The notes under the pieces were generated by a model. That model was not told where the DNA came from. It did not search any database and was given only the letters and a program-made list of their open reading frames with translations. A stretch of DNA of 64,000 nucleotides from Chrysaora quinquecirrha (taxonomy: Eukaryota > Cnidaria > Scyphozoa > Semaeostomeae > Pelagiidae): contig JACTAT010000061.1 in NCBI GenBank assembly GCA_014526335.1, positions 1,031,098-1,095,097 on the forward strand, given 5' to 3'. Position numbers and translations under genes: made by a program. Within the stretch, counting starts at the first letter, position 1, and every line of letters starts with the position of its first letter. Of the stretch, positions 55,501-64,000 are shown piece after piece.

Positions 55501-58500
55501 TCCTATTGGATTGTTTCGGTCGGCTTCCAACGTTTATTCTCTATCTTAGGAATGTCAGACGAATAAACTTTTGAGTTCCAAAAAACATTTCCACTTTTTT
55601 CCAAGTATACTTATCAATAACAATTGTTTTTAATTCCCTTAGTCAAATTTGATTTTTCTCATAATCTTTTGTAGGCTATTGAATGAAAATGACATAATAT
55701 ATATAAAAGAAAATCCCTTCAAAGATTTAGCATCCCTAAGACGAATGTGAGTATATATATGCTTTAAAATTGGTTCTTTATAATCATTGCATTATAGGTG
55801 GTGTAACGTCTTTGATATAGTGTTTAATGGAAGTTGTTTGAAACAATTTACAGAGAGGTTTAGGTGAGCACTGTTAGAAACTTTCTAGCAGTGCTCATCT
55901 TAACCTCTCTGTAAATTCAATACACGTTGCAAATTTCTGTGTTTCTGGCTAGAAATCAATAGTCAACTGTTTTGGCTCTATCGCACTTTTCGCTCCTAAG
56001 TGTTTCTTTTCTCATTTTGAAGGTCTATAAACAGTAAAAGCTCCTTTGCTCCTGTGAACTGGTTTGGTTATCAGAATGGTTGCGGAAGCAGATTATATAC
56101 ACAAAAGATGCTTTGAGCTTTGAGCAAGTCACTTGTTATGAGCAAATTTCTCGGAAGCATATCAAGCTAACCCAGTTTGATGGTCGCTATCAGGGTAATT
56201 ATTTCAAGCAAAGTTAATTTTTCTATTTCTATTTCTATTTCTATGATTTATTTAATGTTAGTTTTGACAATAGTGATGTGACACTAATTTACACTAACAT
56301 GAAGCAACTCCAGAGATTAGGTGCATTAGGTCATTATTTGTTGCAAAAGGAGCAAGCGCATTGGTTACTAAGAAACCACGTTTTTAGCAAGTTTTTAGCA
56401 AGTTTAAACTCCCTTGGGTTTCGAGCTACATCCGGAAGGGCGTTCCAGATTTTTGGTCCTTGGAAACTTAGTGATTTGATTCCATAGCTTGTAGTCCTGA
56501 CTTTCGGAATTTCAAGGATATTTCTTTTACGGAGGTTGTGATCTACTTGCTTTGGTGAAAAGTAGCTTTTCATAAATGCTGGGTTAACATTGTTAAGAGT
56601 TTTGTAGACATCATACGCTAGAAGTCTAATGGATTGGATATGGACAGTAGTTTCTCTAGATCTTGCAAGTAAAGTTTCGTACGAGGACGTGTAGTCAGAG
56701 CACGCTAGTCGCAGAGCTCTTTCATTTATTTGTTCAAGCTTTTCTTGGCTACCCTTGCTACATAGCATCCATATCAATGGGCAATAATTGAAATGACAGA
56801 GGATAAATGAATTTATTTTGATTTTTCTTTCTTTTTCACCCATGTATCTTGCTAAACGTTTGAGCGAGTTTTAGAGTAAGTTAACTGCAGTTAAAGACTG
56901 CAAGGCAACAAAACAGATACAATTTTTTATCTTGCATTGCTGGCTGTTGGTTGATTGATTATTGAATTATTTATGTAGTATTTATGAGACGATAGCAAGC
57001 TCTACCCAGGATACTTAATATAATTTGGGTACGGGTACTTTCCACTCATATGGGTGGGTTTTAGCCCTGAACTCTTAGGTGCCAAATAACGTCCCCACCC
57101 GTTTATTAATTTTGAGCTATTTCCCCGACCTGGTTTGGACCCCCCGTTTATTAATTTTGGAAGGAAAAATTCCACTTGTTAAAGGAGTAAACTACGTTTA
57201 TTAAATTTCCCCCAACCGCCTGGGCCTTATTAGGACCCCCCGTTTATTAAATTTTCGAAAATGTTCCAACCCCCGTTTTTTTGGACCCCCCGTTTATTTG
57301 GCACCTAAGAGTACTTAATTTGGGTGCGGGTACATTCCGCCTATATGCGTGGGTTTTTGGCCCCGTAATTCTCTAAATATGGGTATGATTTCAATATGAT
57401 CTCCTTATAACAGGGTAGAAAATTATGGAAAACTAAAAAATTTCAATTTCTTTGAGTCCGAATATTGTTATCGCTGCTTTGGGGATGTTCATAATATAAT
57501 TTCAAGCAAAATATAGCCTAGAAAGTCTTCTTACTCTCATATTTCACTTATTTTTACAAATACTTTAGGGTCTGTGTCTACCTTATAAGTGGGTGGGTTT
57601 GTAAAATCTCGGTGGAACACCCCGCCCATCCATAGGTCTTGCAACCCCCCCCCCCCCAAGCAAACCCTACTTTACTAACACTCAGGGATGGATCCGGCCA
57701 AAAATCTGACTCTTCCTAAATTAATCCCTTTATTAAATGCAGAAAACTGGGCATGTGATGGGCTGCTTCTTTTTTCGGTAGCCTTCTTTTTTTGGAATTT
57801 GTTTCGGAGCCATTCTTCGGAAAACGGCAGGTTTTGGAGCTCTCCAAACCTTCTGTCATCAAAAGCAGAAGGTTTCTGAGACTTTTTCGAGAGATCCACG
57901 GTTTGAAGATCGAAAGAGTCTTTCATTTTACCAGGTGCCTGGATAAATTCCACGAATGGGTCTGGGGACGAGGCAAGCAAGAATTTTGGCGCGAAAGTTT
58001 TCAGGGTTTCAGAATTTGCGATTCTTGAAAGTCATGGATTCTGTTTTTGGAAGCTTACTGTTTTCAAAATTCGGAAGATTTTGGGAGCCTAAAAGTCTTT
58101 TACTGTCGGTTAATGAAACCGAAATTGTGTTACATTGAAAAGAAATACCTATTCTGCCGAATAGGAATACTTCCGAAGCTACCAAATGAAAAGCATGACC
58201 AATAAAAAGCTTTTTATATCTAGGGATTTATTACCCTATGAACTGGGAAGCAGATCTGTTATTCAATCTGATTGATTGAAATTCTTCTTAAACGAATTTC
58301 TTCTTTTGTAGAATTATTGAGTTGCAACGAATTTTTAAAACTGCGAAGAAAACGGAGATCAGGTGGGTATTATTTGAAAGTTGACTTTCTTTCTCGGATT
58401 TCCTTTGAAGTAACATTTCTGCTTCACTGTTTGCCATTAAGCACAGAACCCATACCTTGTTACCTTGCAGAGATAGCAAGTGCATGTGCCTCCAGGGAGT

Positions 58501-61500
58501 ACTCCAATAGAGGCTTGACAGGGGATTCCAAGGGTCTTACTGGATGACTACCAAACTGCCCATTTAGAGAAATAAAGAAATGATACTGTAACTTTGGGGT
58601 ATTTTTGGTAGCTACCACCCTTAACATCTACTGTAATTATCTGCTGTTTTAATCTTACATACTGTAGTTTGCAACATTTTGTGTATTTGAATGTAAGAAA
58701 ACCTTGATTGTATTCTATCAAACGGCATGAGTTTTAGCTTCTTACACTACCATTTGGGGGTTACTGTAAAAATTTTACTACCATTTGAAGATTTTTTTGA
58801 AAATTCATGCTTTGACCCCCTTTTGCCCTGACTGGACCCCCTGTCAGGCATTAATGGGAGTACCCCCGGGATGTGCCTATCTATGTATCTGTATATCTGC
58901 CTAGGTATCTATCTGCCTGCCTACCTGTCTGTCTATCTGATCTTGCAGTCCAGGCTCAAGTTCCGTCTTCTTTTGTTTGCGCCTTGGGAAAAACCCATGT
59001 AAAGAATATTTAATCTATTCAATAATTATTTGTTTAAATTGCAGCCCAATCTTCTCACTGGAGCTGTGCAGCGATGCCTAATGGCAATGTCAAAGTAGTC
59101 ACTCTTGTTGCAATTTCTACAGCAACATCTGATCTTAACAGTTGCATGGTTCAGTGTGATACGACTGGAAAAAAATACGGAACTCTATCTGGCACTAGCT
59201 GCCTATGCGGAGAAATAAAATCTACAGTATATAATACTGGGTCAGGCTGCAAAGTTAGTTGTCCTGGAAGCGCTTCATCATGCCTTCCGTACATTTCTCC
59301 AAATGTCTTGATTAATGTCCAAGACTACCTGGCTGCGTTACAATTAACTACTTCTTTCCCAAGTGTGCATACATCGTCATCTTCGCCATACCCCTTTTTA
59401 ACAAGTCCTACCTCGGCAAACCCAGACCATGCCACGCCCTCAAATAATGGTGCTCAAACCACGAATTCAGCCGAGATCCACACCGTCTTCGCATCTGAGG
59501 AAAGTAGACAAGCCATACCAACGACATCTTCGATAACGGCAGTATCTATAGAAAGAGCTTCAGAAACACTCATACCTGATCCTATGACCACCGTAGTAGA
59601 AACCCAAGACTCCATCCAGGATTACAATTCGGAAACCGCGCATTCTGCCACAGAACCAGGTTATACTATCTCAATGACCTCCGTTGAGAGTTCTACGGAC
59701 ATTGCATCTAGTGTTTCTTCAAAAACTTTGCCTCACAAAACTGGTGAACCCCATAGTGAATCAACTGGGACAATTTTGAACAGTGAGGAAGCCGGCAGAA
59801 GCAGCTATGTCACAGATTCTGTTGTCTCACTTACCTCTTTTGAGGGTTCAGCTGAAACTGGAAAAACTTCAATTGCCTCACCGGAAGCTTCAATGGAATC
59901 CAGGTCTTCAGATCAAGACGAGACTTCTGTAAGGACAGAATACATCGAACGAACTTCAGAAGATTTAATTTCCACTTTTGTGGCAACTTTAAACACATAC
60001 GGTTCCTCAATGGAGGAGAATAATTCAGGAAATCCGATCTCTGCCAAAGAAAGTACTTCAAACGCATTTTCATTCCCAAAGGCATCAATGCAAAGTTTAG
60101 CATCATCCGAAAATGTGAGCTCGACAGCCACAACAACCATGAAAAAAGCATCAACCTTTATCTCATCCTCAGTCTTTAGTCCTGCAACAAGCATATCATC
60201 AGATTCGTCTACAAAGTCAAATGCATTTCAAATTGACATCAAGACTTCATTCAACCCTGCAAAAAGCTCTTCAGTGCCATCTATCGTGATGACAGAAGCA
60301 AAATCAGAGACTTCTTATGTCATTGAAAGGCATCGCACTGCAAGAGACCTTTCTTTATCCAGCTCCTCCATGGCTACATCAAGTAGCTCCGTCATAACAC
60401 AAGTCGTATCCAGCCACGGTTTAAAAATGATCACATCCGAAATTAAAACTAAAAACTCTGCTCTTAGTGAAGTCTCAGTGATCCTAAGCTACGACGACAA
60501 TGGCGAACAAAACTCGTTGCTGTTAAAGAAGACAAATGAAGAACTGCAAGTCCAAGAATCTGGCATCCATATCATTGATCATAATACTACCATTGCAGTC
60601 CCATATGGAGTACAAATTTATTTCACGATTATCGCAAATTACGGTAACAAAGACAATTTTACAGTTGCTTTTTCATATGACAACATTACTGAGACTCGTG
60701 CAATGCTAAAATGTACAGAAACGAAAACTTATCTTTGCAATAGTAACCAAAGCAGAGTATCTTCATTCAGTGCTAATTTTACTGAAGAAACATCTAAGAA
60801 TTTATCTATGGTAATCGAAGGTCAGGGAACTTCATCTGCAAAGGTATTTCTTGATTTGACAATTCTCAAAGTCATACAAACTGCACCTGCCATGATTACA
60901 AATAGAATCGCTTATGTTGCAAAGTCAGAGAGCGTGCTTTCAGCATTTAAAACAACATATAAGCAAGTTGAGGCTACATGGAAAATTATCAATGAAGGCA
61001 GTCCAGTGGTGTTTTTAAATCACTCTGTTTGTTTATCAAATTGTCCAGCACAACTTTCGTCAGATCCGGACTGTCTAAAATCATCATTAGATACGTGCTT
61101 TCTTTGGATAGAGTACTACATAGATACACCTGGAGTTTACAATTTAACGGTAGAATTCAGCAACCCGGTTACTACTGCTCCTGTTGCTCTAGCCTTCCCC
61201 ATTGTAGTCGAGACAAGAATCAGCTCTTTGTCTATTGCATCGTGTGATTACTTCGCTAACATCAACGAATCCAAATCATTCACCGCCAAATTTCAAGGTG
61301 ACAATGCCAATATTGTATGGTATTTGGATGGTCAACCCCAGAAACGACAGTCAGATACGTTCACTTACACTTTTCAAACCACTGGTACCAGAAACGTGTC
61401 CGTTGCAGTTTCAAACAACATAAACAACATGACTGAAACAAAGATGATTACTGTTTTTCAATCTGGCTCCGTACATGGCCTATCAATCACTCGGCCAAAA

Positions 61501-64000
61501 TCGAATTCTTTCTTTGCGACCAATAAAGAATTGACATTAGAAGCGCAGTTATGTGATGGAGAGAACCCAGAGCTTGAGTGGAGTTTTGACGACGGCACGA
61601 ATTTCACCACAAACTCTACAATTGTGAAGCATAGTTTCAAATATCCTCGTTCTTATAGAATTAAAGTTACAGCTAGGAACTTTGTAAATAAAACCGAAGA
61701 GACATCGATACTATTGAATATCCAGCATGAAATAAAGAACTTCACAGCATATTCAAGTAAAACCATTGTAAAACTGAACGAAATATTTTACCTTTACGCT
61801 AGCACATTGGAAGGTACGGACGTCGCGTACAGCATAAAAGAAAACGGAAAGAAGAATTTGGGAGTGTCGTTCTCTACGAATAATTCCGCTGAGCTGAGTA
61901 TTTCGACCGCCGGAACGTTTTCTTATACCGTTTCTGCGAAAAATGGAGTAAGCGAGATGAGTTCCACAGTATCTGTTACAGCGCAAGAAATTATTAGTAT
62001 AGCGCTTAAAGGTTACCTGTACATCCAGATGGAGCGTAATGTGACGTTCACCGCGCGAAAGATTACAGGAACACATATGTTTACAAGGTGGGAGTTTGGT
62101 GATAACGCACAAAGCGGCTGGATTTATGATTCAAGCCCTTCAATTACACATATATACCAACATGAAGGAAGTTATCATTTAAGAATGACTGCGACGAATA
62201 ATGTTAGCTCAGCCGTCGAATCCGCTGTTGTAATTGTCCAAAGGCCGCTTGATACAGAGAGAAACAGATTCAGAGTCACAGCTAATAATTATGTTGCCAC
62301 AGATGAAAGTATATGTGTAAACATTTCTGTTGACCAGACCTCGGTTTACGGTTATAATATATCTGGAGCTGCCGACTTTCTACTTCATAACAATACCAGA
62401 ATCGTCAGCAAGGTATTTAATGCCGCTGGAACATACATACTGAATTTCTTTGCATCAAACCAAGTAAGCAACGTTAGTGCATCCGTTGTGGTTATTGCAC
62501 AAAATAGAATAACAGGGGAAGTAAAGCTGTATCCTCTGTATGTACCATTGAATATACTCCAAACATTAAACGCCTCGATTAAAGGGAACTGATCCAGTAT
62601 TCGATTTCTCGTTTTCAAATGGAGGTAAAACTACTGGAGAAACAGTAGAGCACACTTTTACCGAGTTAGGACCTTCAATCGTCAATGTTACGGCAAGAAA
62701 CAAGGTATCAGAGGTATCGTCGGTGGTTATTGTCAACGTTGAACTTCCCGTAAACAATCTTACGTTATTATCCAACGCAACTGTTGTAGCTTTGAAAAGT
62801 GCAGTTATGTTCCGTGCATCTCTTCGTTACCGCCCTGAACATGTTTATACATGGAATGTTTCAATTGTAAGTCTTAACAACTCAGTAGATACATTGGTTT
62901 GGAAATTTTCGGATTTAGGTATACATTGGGTGTCAGTAAAAGTAGAGAACCACTTAGGAAGTGATACGGCATCGATGAGCATTGAAGTCCAAGAGCCAAT
63001 CATTGGTCTCAGGATTGCATCGGCAACGACTAAGGAACTGTCTATTTTGCCATTCAACGAATCCGTTATTCTTCACGCCTCAGTCGTTACTGGTAGTAAC
63101 ATGACCTTTTTGTGGACCTCTGATTTATCAATTAAATCAAGCAGTCTCTCTGACTCTTTCACCGTGATTGTGAGCAATCCTGGCATTTATTATGTCAATG
63201 TGAGTCTAAAGGCATATAACAAAATATCAATCAATCACATAACGCATAACTTCCCTGTTATTCAACGTATTAGTGACGTCATTCTATCAGCAAATACCAC
63301 GAATACCATTCCTAATGATACAGTTCGAATCTGGCCTACGTTTAGCACTGGGAGCAACATCTCAATCACGTGGCTTATTGATGGAGTTCTTTCCAGTCAT
63401 GCCAATTTCTTAGACTGGGTATTTCCTAAAGCTGCTACTTATAACATCACTGCCATATTAGTCAATGCCCTTGGATCTCGCCAAGCCAGCCTCGCTATCA
63501 TTGTCCAAGACCTCATTTCTTTTGTTCGTATGTATCCTATGGTAACGGCAACGAATAAAACAACAGAATTCCACGTTACCGCTATAAAGGGAACTGATCC
63601 GGACTTCAAATGGGAACTACCTGCAGGCGTGCTAGCTTCAAACCCGGATGGTTCATTTTCAAAGACAAATTTGACTTTCCTTCAACCCGGTATTTACAGA
63701 CTGATGGTTACTACCAGTAATTTGGTACACAACATTAATACCAGCTTTTCTATAAAGGTGGAAGACGAAATCTTCGGGTTAGAAATTTCTCATAGCAAGA
63801 TATTTTATCCAACTCAGGAGTCTGTTTATTTAGAAGCATCGATAAGCAAAGGGTCAGATGTTCAGTATGATTGGCTGTTTAAGGTGGCAAACTTCACTCA
63901 CAAGTACAAGAATGTTAGAGTTGTTAGTCATGTATTTATGATGGCAGGCGGATATGACGTCATTGTTAAGGCATCCAATCACGTAAGCTGGGCGGAGGAG
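49356..64000 (+). CDS. Polycystin-1-like extracellular protein, 5' part (gene runs off the window)
   Basis: Supported exons are 49356-49570, 53625-53696, 53820-53891, 54520-54591, 55675-55746 and 59045 to beyond 64000. One or two small exons between 55747 and 59044 are unresolved. Domain order is signal peptide, LRR N-cap, four LRRs, WSC-like cysteine domain, Ser/Thr-rich region, then a long run of PKD-like Ig-fold repeats. LRR plus WSC plus PKD repeats is the polycystin-1 order. REJ, GPS, PLAT and membrane segments would be expected downstream of the window. The known family role is large cell-surface or ciliary receptor-channel partner. No C-type lectin domain is visible so far. The exon from 59045 has one frame break near 62580. 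Polycystin-1-like family membership is inference from architecture. Confidence 0.8.
50453..50860. mobile_element. MITE family 1, copy d
   Basis: 408 bp, near-identical to copy b. Inside the first intron of the polycystin-like gene. Confidence 0.88.
51075..51432. mobile_element. MITE family 2-related copy
   Basis: Starts TTTTTATAAGAATACACTTG and ends CTGGTTCTTATACAAGAAC. Repeated AAGAACA-type motifs and the GAACATTCGAGCCTCAAG block resemble family 2. The terminal bases differ. Confidence 0.55.
51554..51737 (-). mobile_element. SINE family A copy 5
   Basis: A complete minus-strand copy with an AAGGTG-repeat tail at 51554-51575 and a head ending near 51737. Box B reads GGTTCGAGCCC on the minus strand. 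Located in the first polycystin-like intron. Confidence 0.85.
53187..53530. mobile_element. MITE family 2, degenerate inverted copy
   Basis: Shares TATAAGAATCAGGAAATTTT, CTGAAATGTTCTTA and CCCAGGCTCGTGTTCTTATA blocks with 26673-27033 in the opposite orientation. Ends just before LRR exon 53625-53696. Confidence 0.75.
53625..53696 (+). CDS. Polycystin-like exon: leucine-rich repeat 1
   Basis: A 72-nt exon, phase 2 in and out. With the two bases carried over it reads LDLSNNEITGLTSLNFKNL, a canonical 24-residue LRR. The acceptor is ttcag and the donor gtaagt. Confidence 0.88.
53820..53891 (+). CDS. Polycystin-like exon: leucine-rich repeat 2
   Basis: A 72-nt phase-2 exon reading LRLNNNKIAIINGPIFSRST. 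It is one complete 24-residue LRR bounded by tatag and gtaagt. The spacing and phase match its neighbours exactly. Confidence 0.88.
54520..54591 (+). CDS. Polycystin-like exon: leucine-rich repeat 3
   Basis: A 72-nt phase-2 exon reading LDLSANYLTILQNDAFSGLT, a textbook extracellular LRR. The acceptor is tttcag and the donor gtacgt. Confidence 0.88.
55675..55746 (+). CDS. Polycystin-like exon: leucine-rich repeat 4
   Basis: A 72-nt phase-2 exon reading LLLNENDIIYIKENPFKDLA. The acceptor is tgtag and the donor gtgagt. The ENPFKDLASLRRM part suggests the last repeat before the C-terminal cap. Confidence 0.85.
55845..55917. ncRNA. Near-perfect short hairpin (pre-miRNA-sized), function unknown
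   Basis: 55845-55879 and 55883-55917 can pair over 35 positions with one T-T mismatch and two G-T wobbles, around a 3-nt loop. It lies in the polycystin-like intron after LRR 4. The loop is tighter than in typical animal pre-miRNAs, so a DNA palindrome is equally possible. Confidence 0.35.
56023..56114 (+). CDS. Possible LRR C-cap exon (unresolved end)
   Basis: After a pyrimidine-rich run ending in ag, the frame carried from LRR 4 stays open through NWFGYQNGCGS and then hits TGA at 56112-56114. A donor before that stop would be needed for splicing to the WSC exon, and only weak gt sites exist. This may be a false exon, or the true cap may lie elsewhere in 55750-59040. Confidence 0.25.
56217..56870 (-). 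mobile_element. 5'-truncated LINE (non-LTR retrotransposon) 3' end
   Basis: The minus-strand ORF 56334-56843 encodes the C-terminal part of a LINE reverse-transcriptase ORF2: HFNYCPLIWMLCS, INERALRLACSDYTSSYETLL and GPKIWNALP are the common motifs. It is followed on the minus strand by a short AAATAG tail (56217-56243), as in LINEs that end in a microsatellite. The 5' end is lost near 56870. It lies in an intron of the polycystin-like gene, antisense to it. Confidence 0.8.
57071..57312. mobile_element. MITE family 3, copy c
   Basis: 242 bp with ends ACTCTTAGGTGCCAAATAA and TTATTTGGCACCTAAGAGT. The interior repeats a GGACCCCCCGTTTATTA motif. Located in a polycystin-like intron. Confidence 0.85.
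58313..58362 (+). CDS. Possible small linker exon before the WSC exon
   Basis: This 50-nt stretch lies between a good acceptor (tttgtag) and a good donor (gtgggt). Read with one base carried in, it gives LLSCNEFLKLRRKRRS and ends in phase 1, exactly the phase that the 59045 exon needs. The content is not diagnostic; it could be chance. Confidence 0.3.
58870..58945. repeat. Imperfect TATCTGCC/CTATCTG microsatellite
   Basis: About 75 bp of degenerate TATCTGCCTG units, 100 bp before the acceptor of the polycystin-like giant exon. Confidence 0.8.
59045..64000 (+). CDS. Polycystin-like giant exon: WSC-like domain, Ser/Thr-rich region, PKD repeats
   Basis: The exon is entered after gcag at 59044 and is open to 62592, then in the +1 frame to the window end. 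It opens with a WSC-like domain (59053-59310; cysteines around SHWSCAAM, NSCMVQC, GTSCLCGE and CKVSCPG). A Ser/Thr-rich, mucin-like stretch follows (about 59340-60420). Ig-like PKD repeats come next, spaced about 250-265 nt: for example LEWSFDDG with HSFKYPRSYRIKVTARN, and FTRWEFGDN with HIYQHEGSYHLRMTATN. Repeat cores lie near 61310, 61575, 61820, 62085, 62350, 62600, 62835, 63100, 63360, 63605 and 63860. Many N-x-S/T sites fit an extracellular protein. Confidence 0.87.

Noticed and set aside
57675..58138. Overlapping ORFs of 60-101 codons on both strands
   Set aside because: Phe/Ser-rich on one strand, and none connects in phase with LRR 4 or the WSC exon. No domain recognised.
59831..60194. 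Minus-strand ORFs of 93-107 codons
   Set aside because: Antisense shadows of the Ser/Thr-rich part of the polycystin-like exon.
1..64000. CRISPR arrays, bacterial operons, prophage or defence systems
   Set aside because: No regularly spaced short repeats with unique spacers and no long intronless bacterial-type genes. Splice-consistent animal genes dominate.

Overview
This is AT-rich, intron-dense animal nuclear DNA. The gene families (polycystin-1-like, macro-domain PARP, ciliary coiled-coil) and the many short foldback elements and tRNA-derived SINEs suggest a non-bilaterian or other invertebrate metazoan, most likely a cnidarian such as a coral. That assignment is inference; no ribosomal or mitochondrial marker is present.

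Three multi-exon genes can be assembled by splice-phase arithmetic. (1) On the minus strand, 28163 down to 15397, nine exons encode a macro-domain mono-ADP-ribosyltransferase (PARP14-like clade) of about 1146 aa. It has an N-terminal tandem CCCH zinc finger resembling ZC3H11A, RRM/KH-like modules, one macro domain and a C-terminal PARP catalytic domain. Its reading frame is broken four times, each break fitting one missing base in an A/T homopolymer. (2) On the minus strand, 48553 down to 31637, sixteen exons give an intact 512-aa ciliary coiled-coil protein of the CCDC96/CFAP184 type. (3) On the plus strand, from 49356 past the window end, a polycystin-1-like extracellular protein has a signal peptide, LRR N-cap, four LRRs on 72-nt exons, a WSC-like domain, a Ser/Thr-rich stretch and at least eleven PKD-like repeats. 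Its giant exon has one frame break near 62580. Genes 2 and 3 are head-to-head, 802 bp apart, so they may share a promoter.

The left 15 kb holds no convincing complete gene. It contains foldbacks, a 460-bp partial tandem duplication, about 3.8 kb of ~100-bp satellite with a ~275-bp higher-order period (5050-8860), one orphan exon-like ORF (10143-10616) and a 2.5-kb element with terminal inverted repeats (10708-13197). Introns and intergenic DNA elsewhere carry at least five foldback/MITE families, three tRNA-related SINE families (one nested insertion), a LINE 3' end, a ~700-bp AGTAAT microsatellite, an ~850-bp G-rich 16-bp minisatellite, and a 627-bp palindrome whose 267-bp arms differ at one base.

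The genes do not form an operon. The only functional adjacency is the divergent ciliary (CCDC96-like) and polycystin-like pair. Polycystins commonly act on cilia, so co-expression is a reasonable but untested idea.
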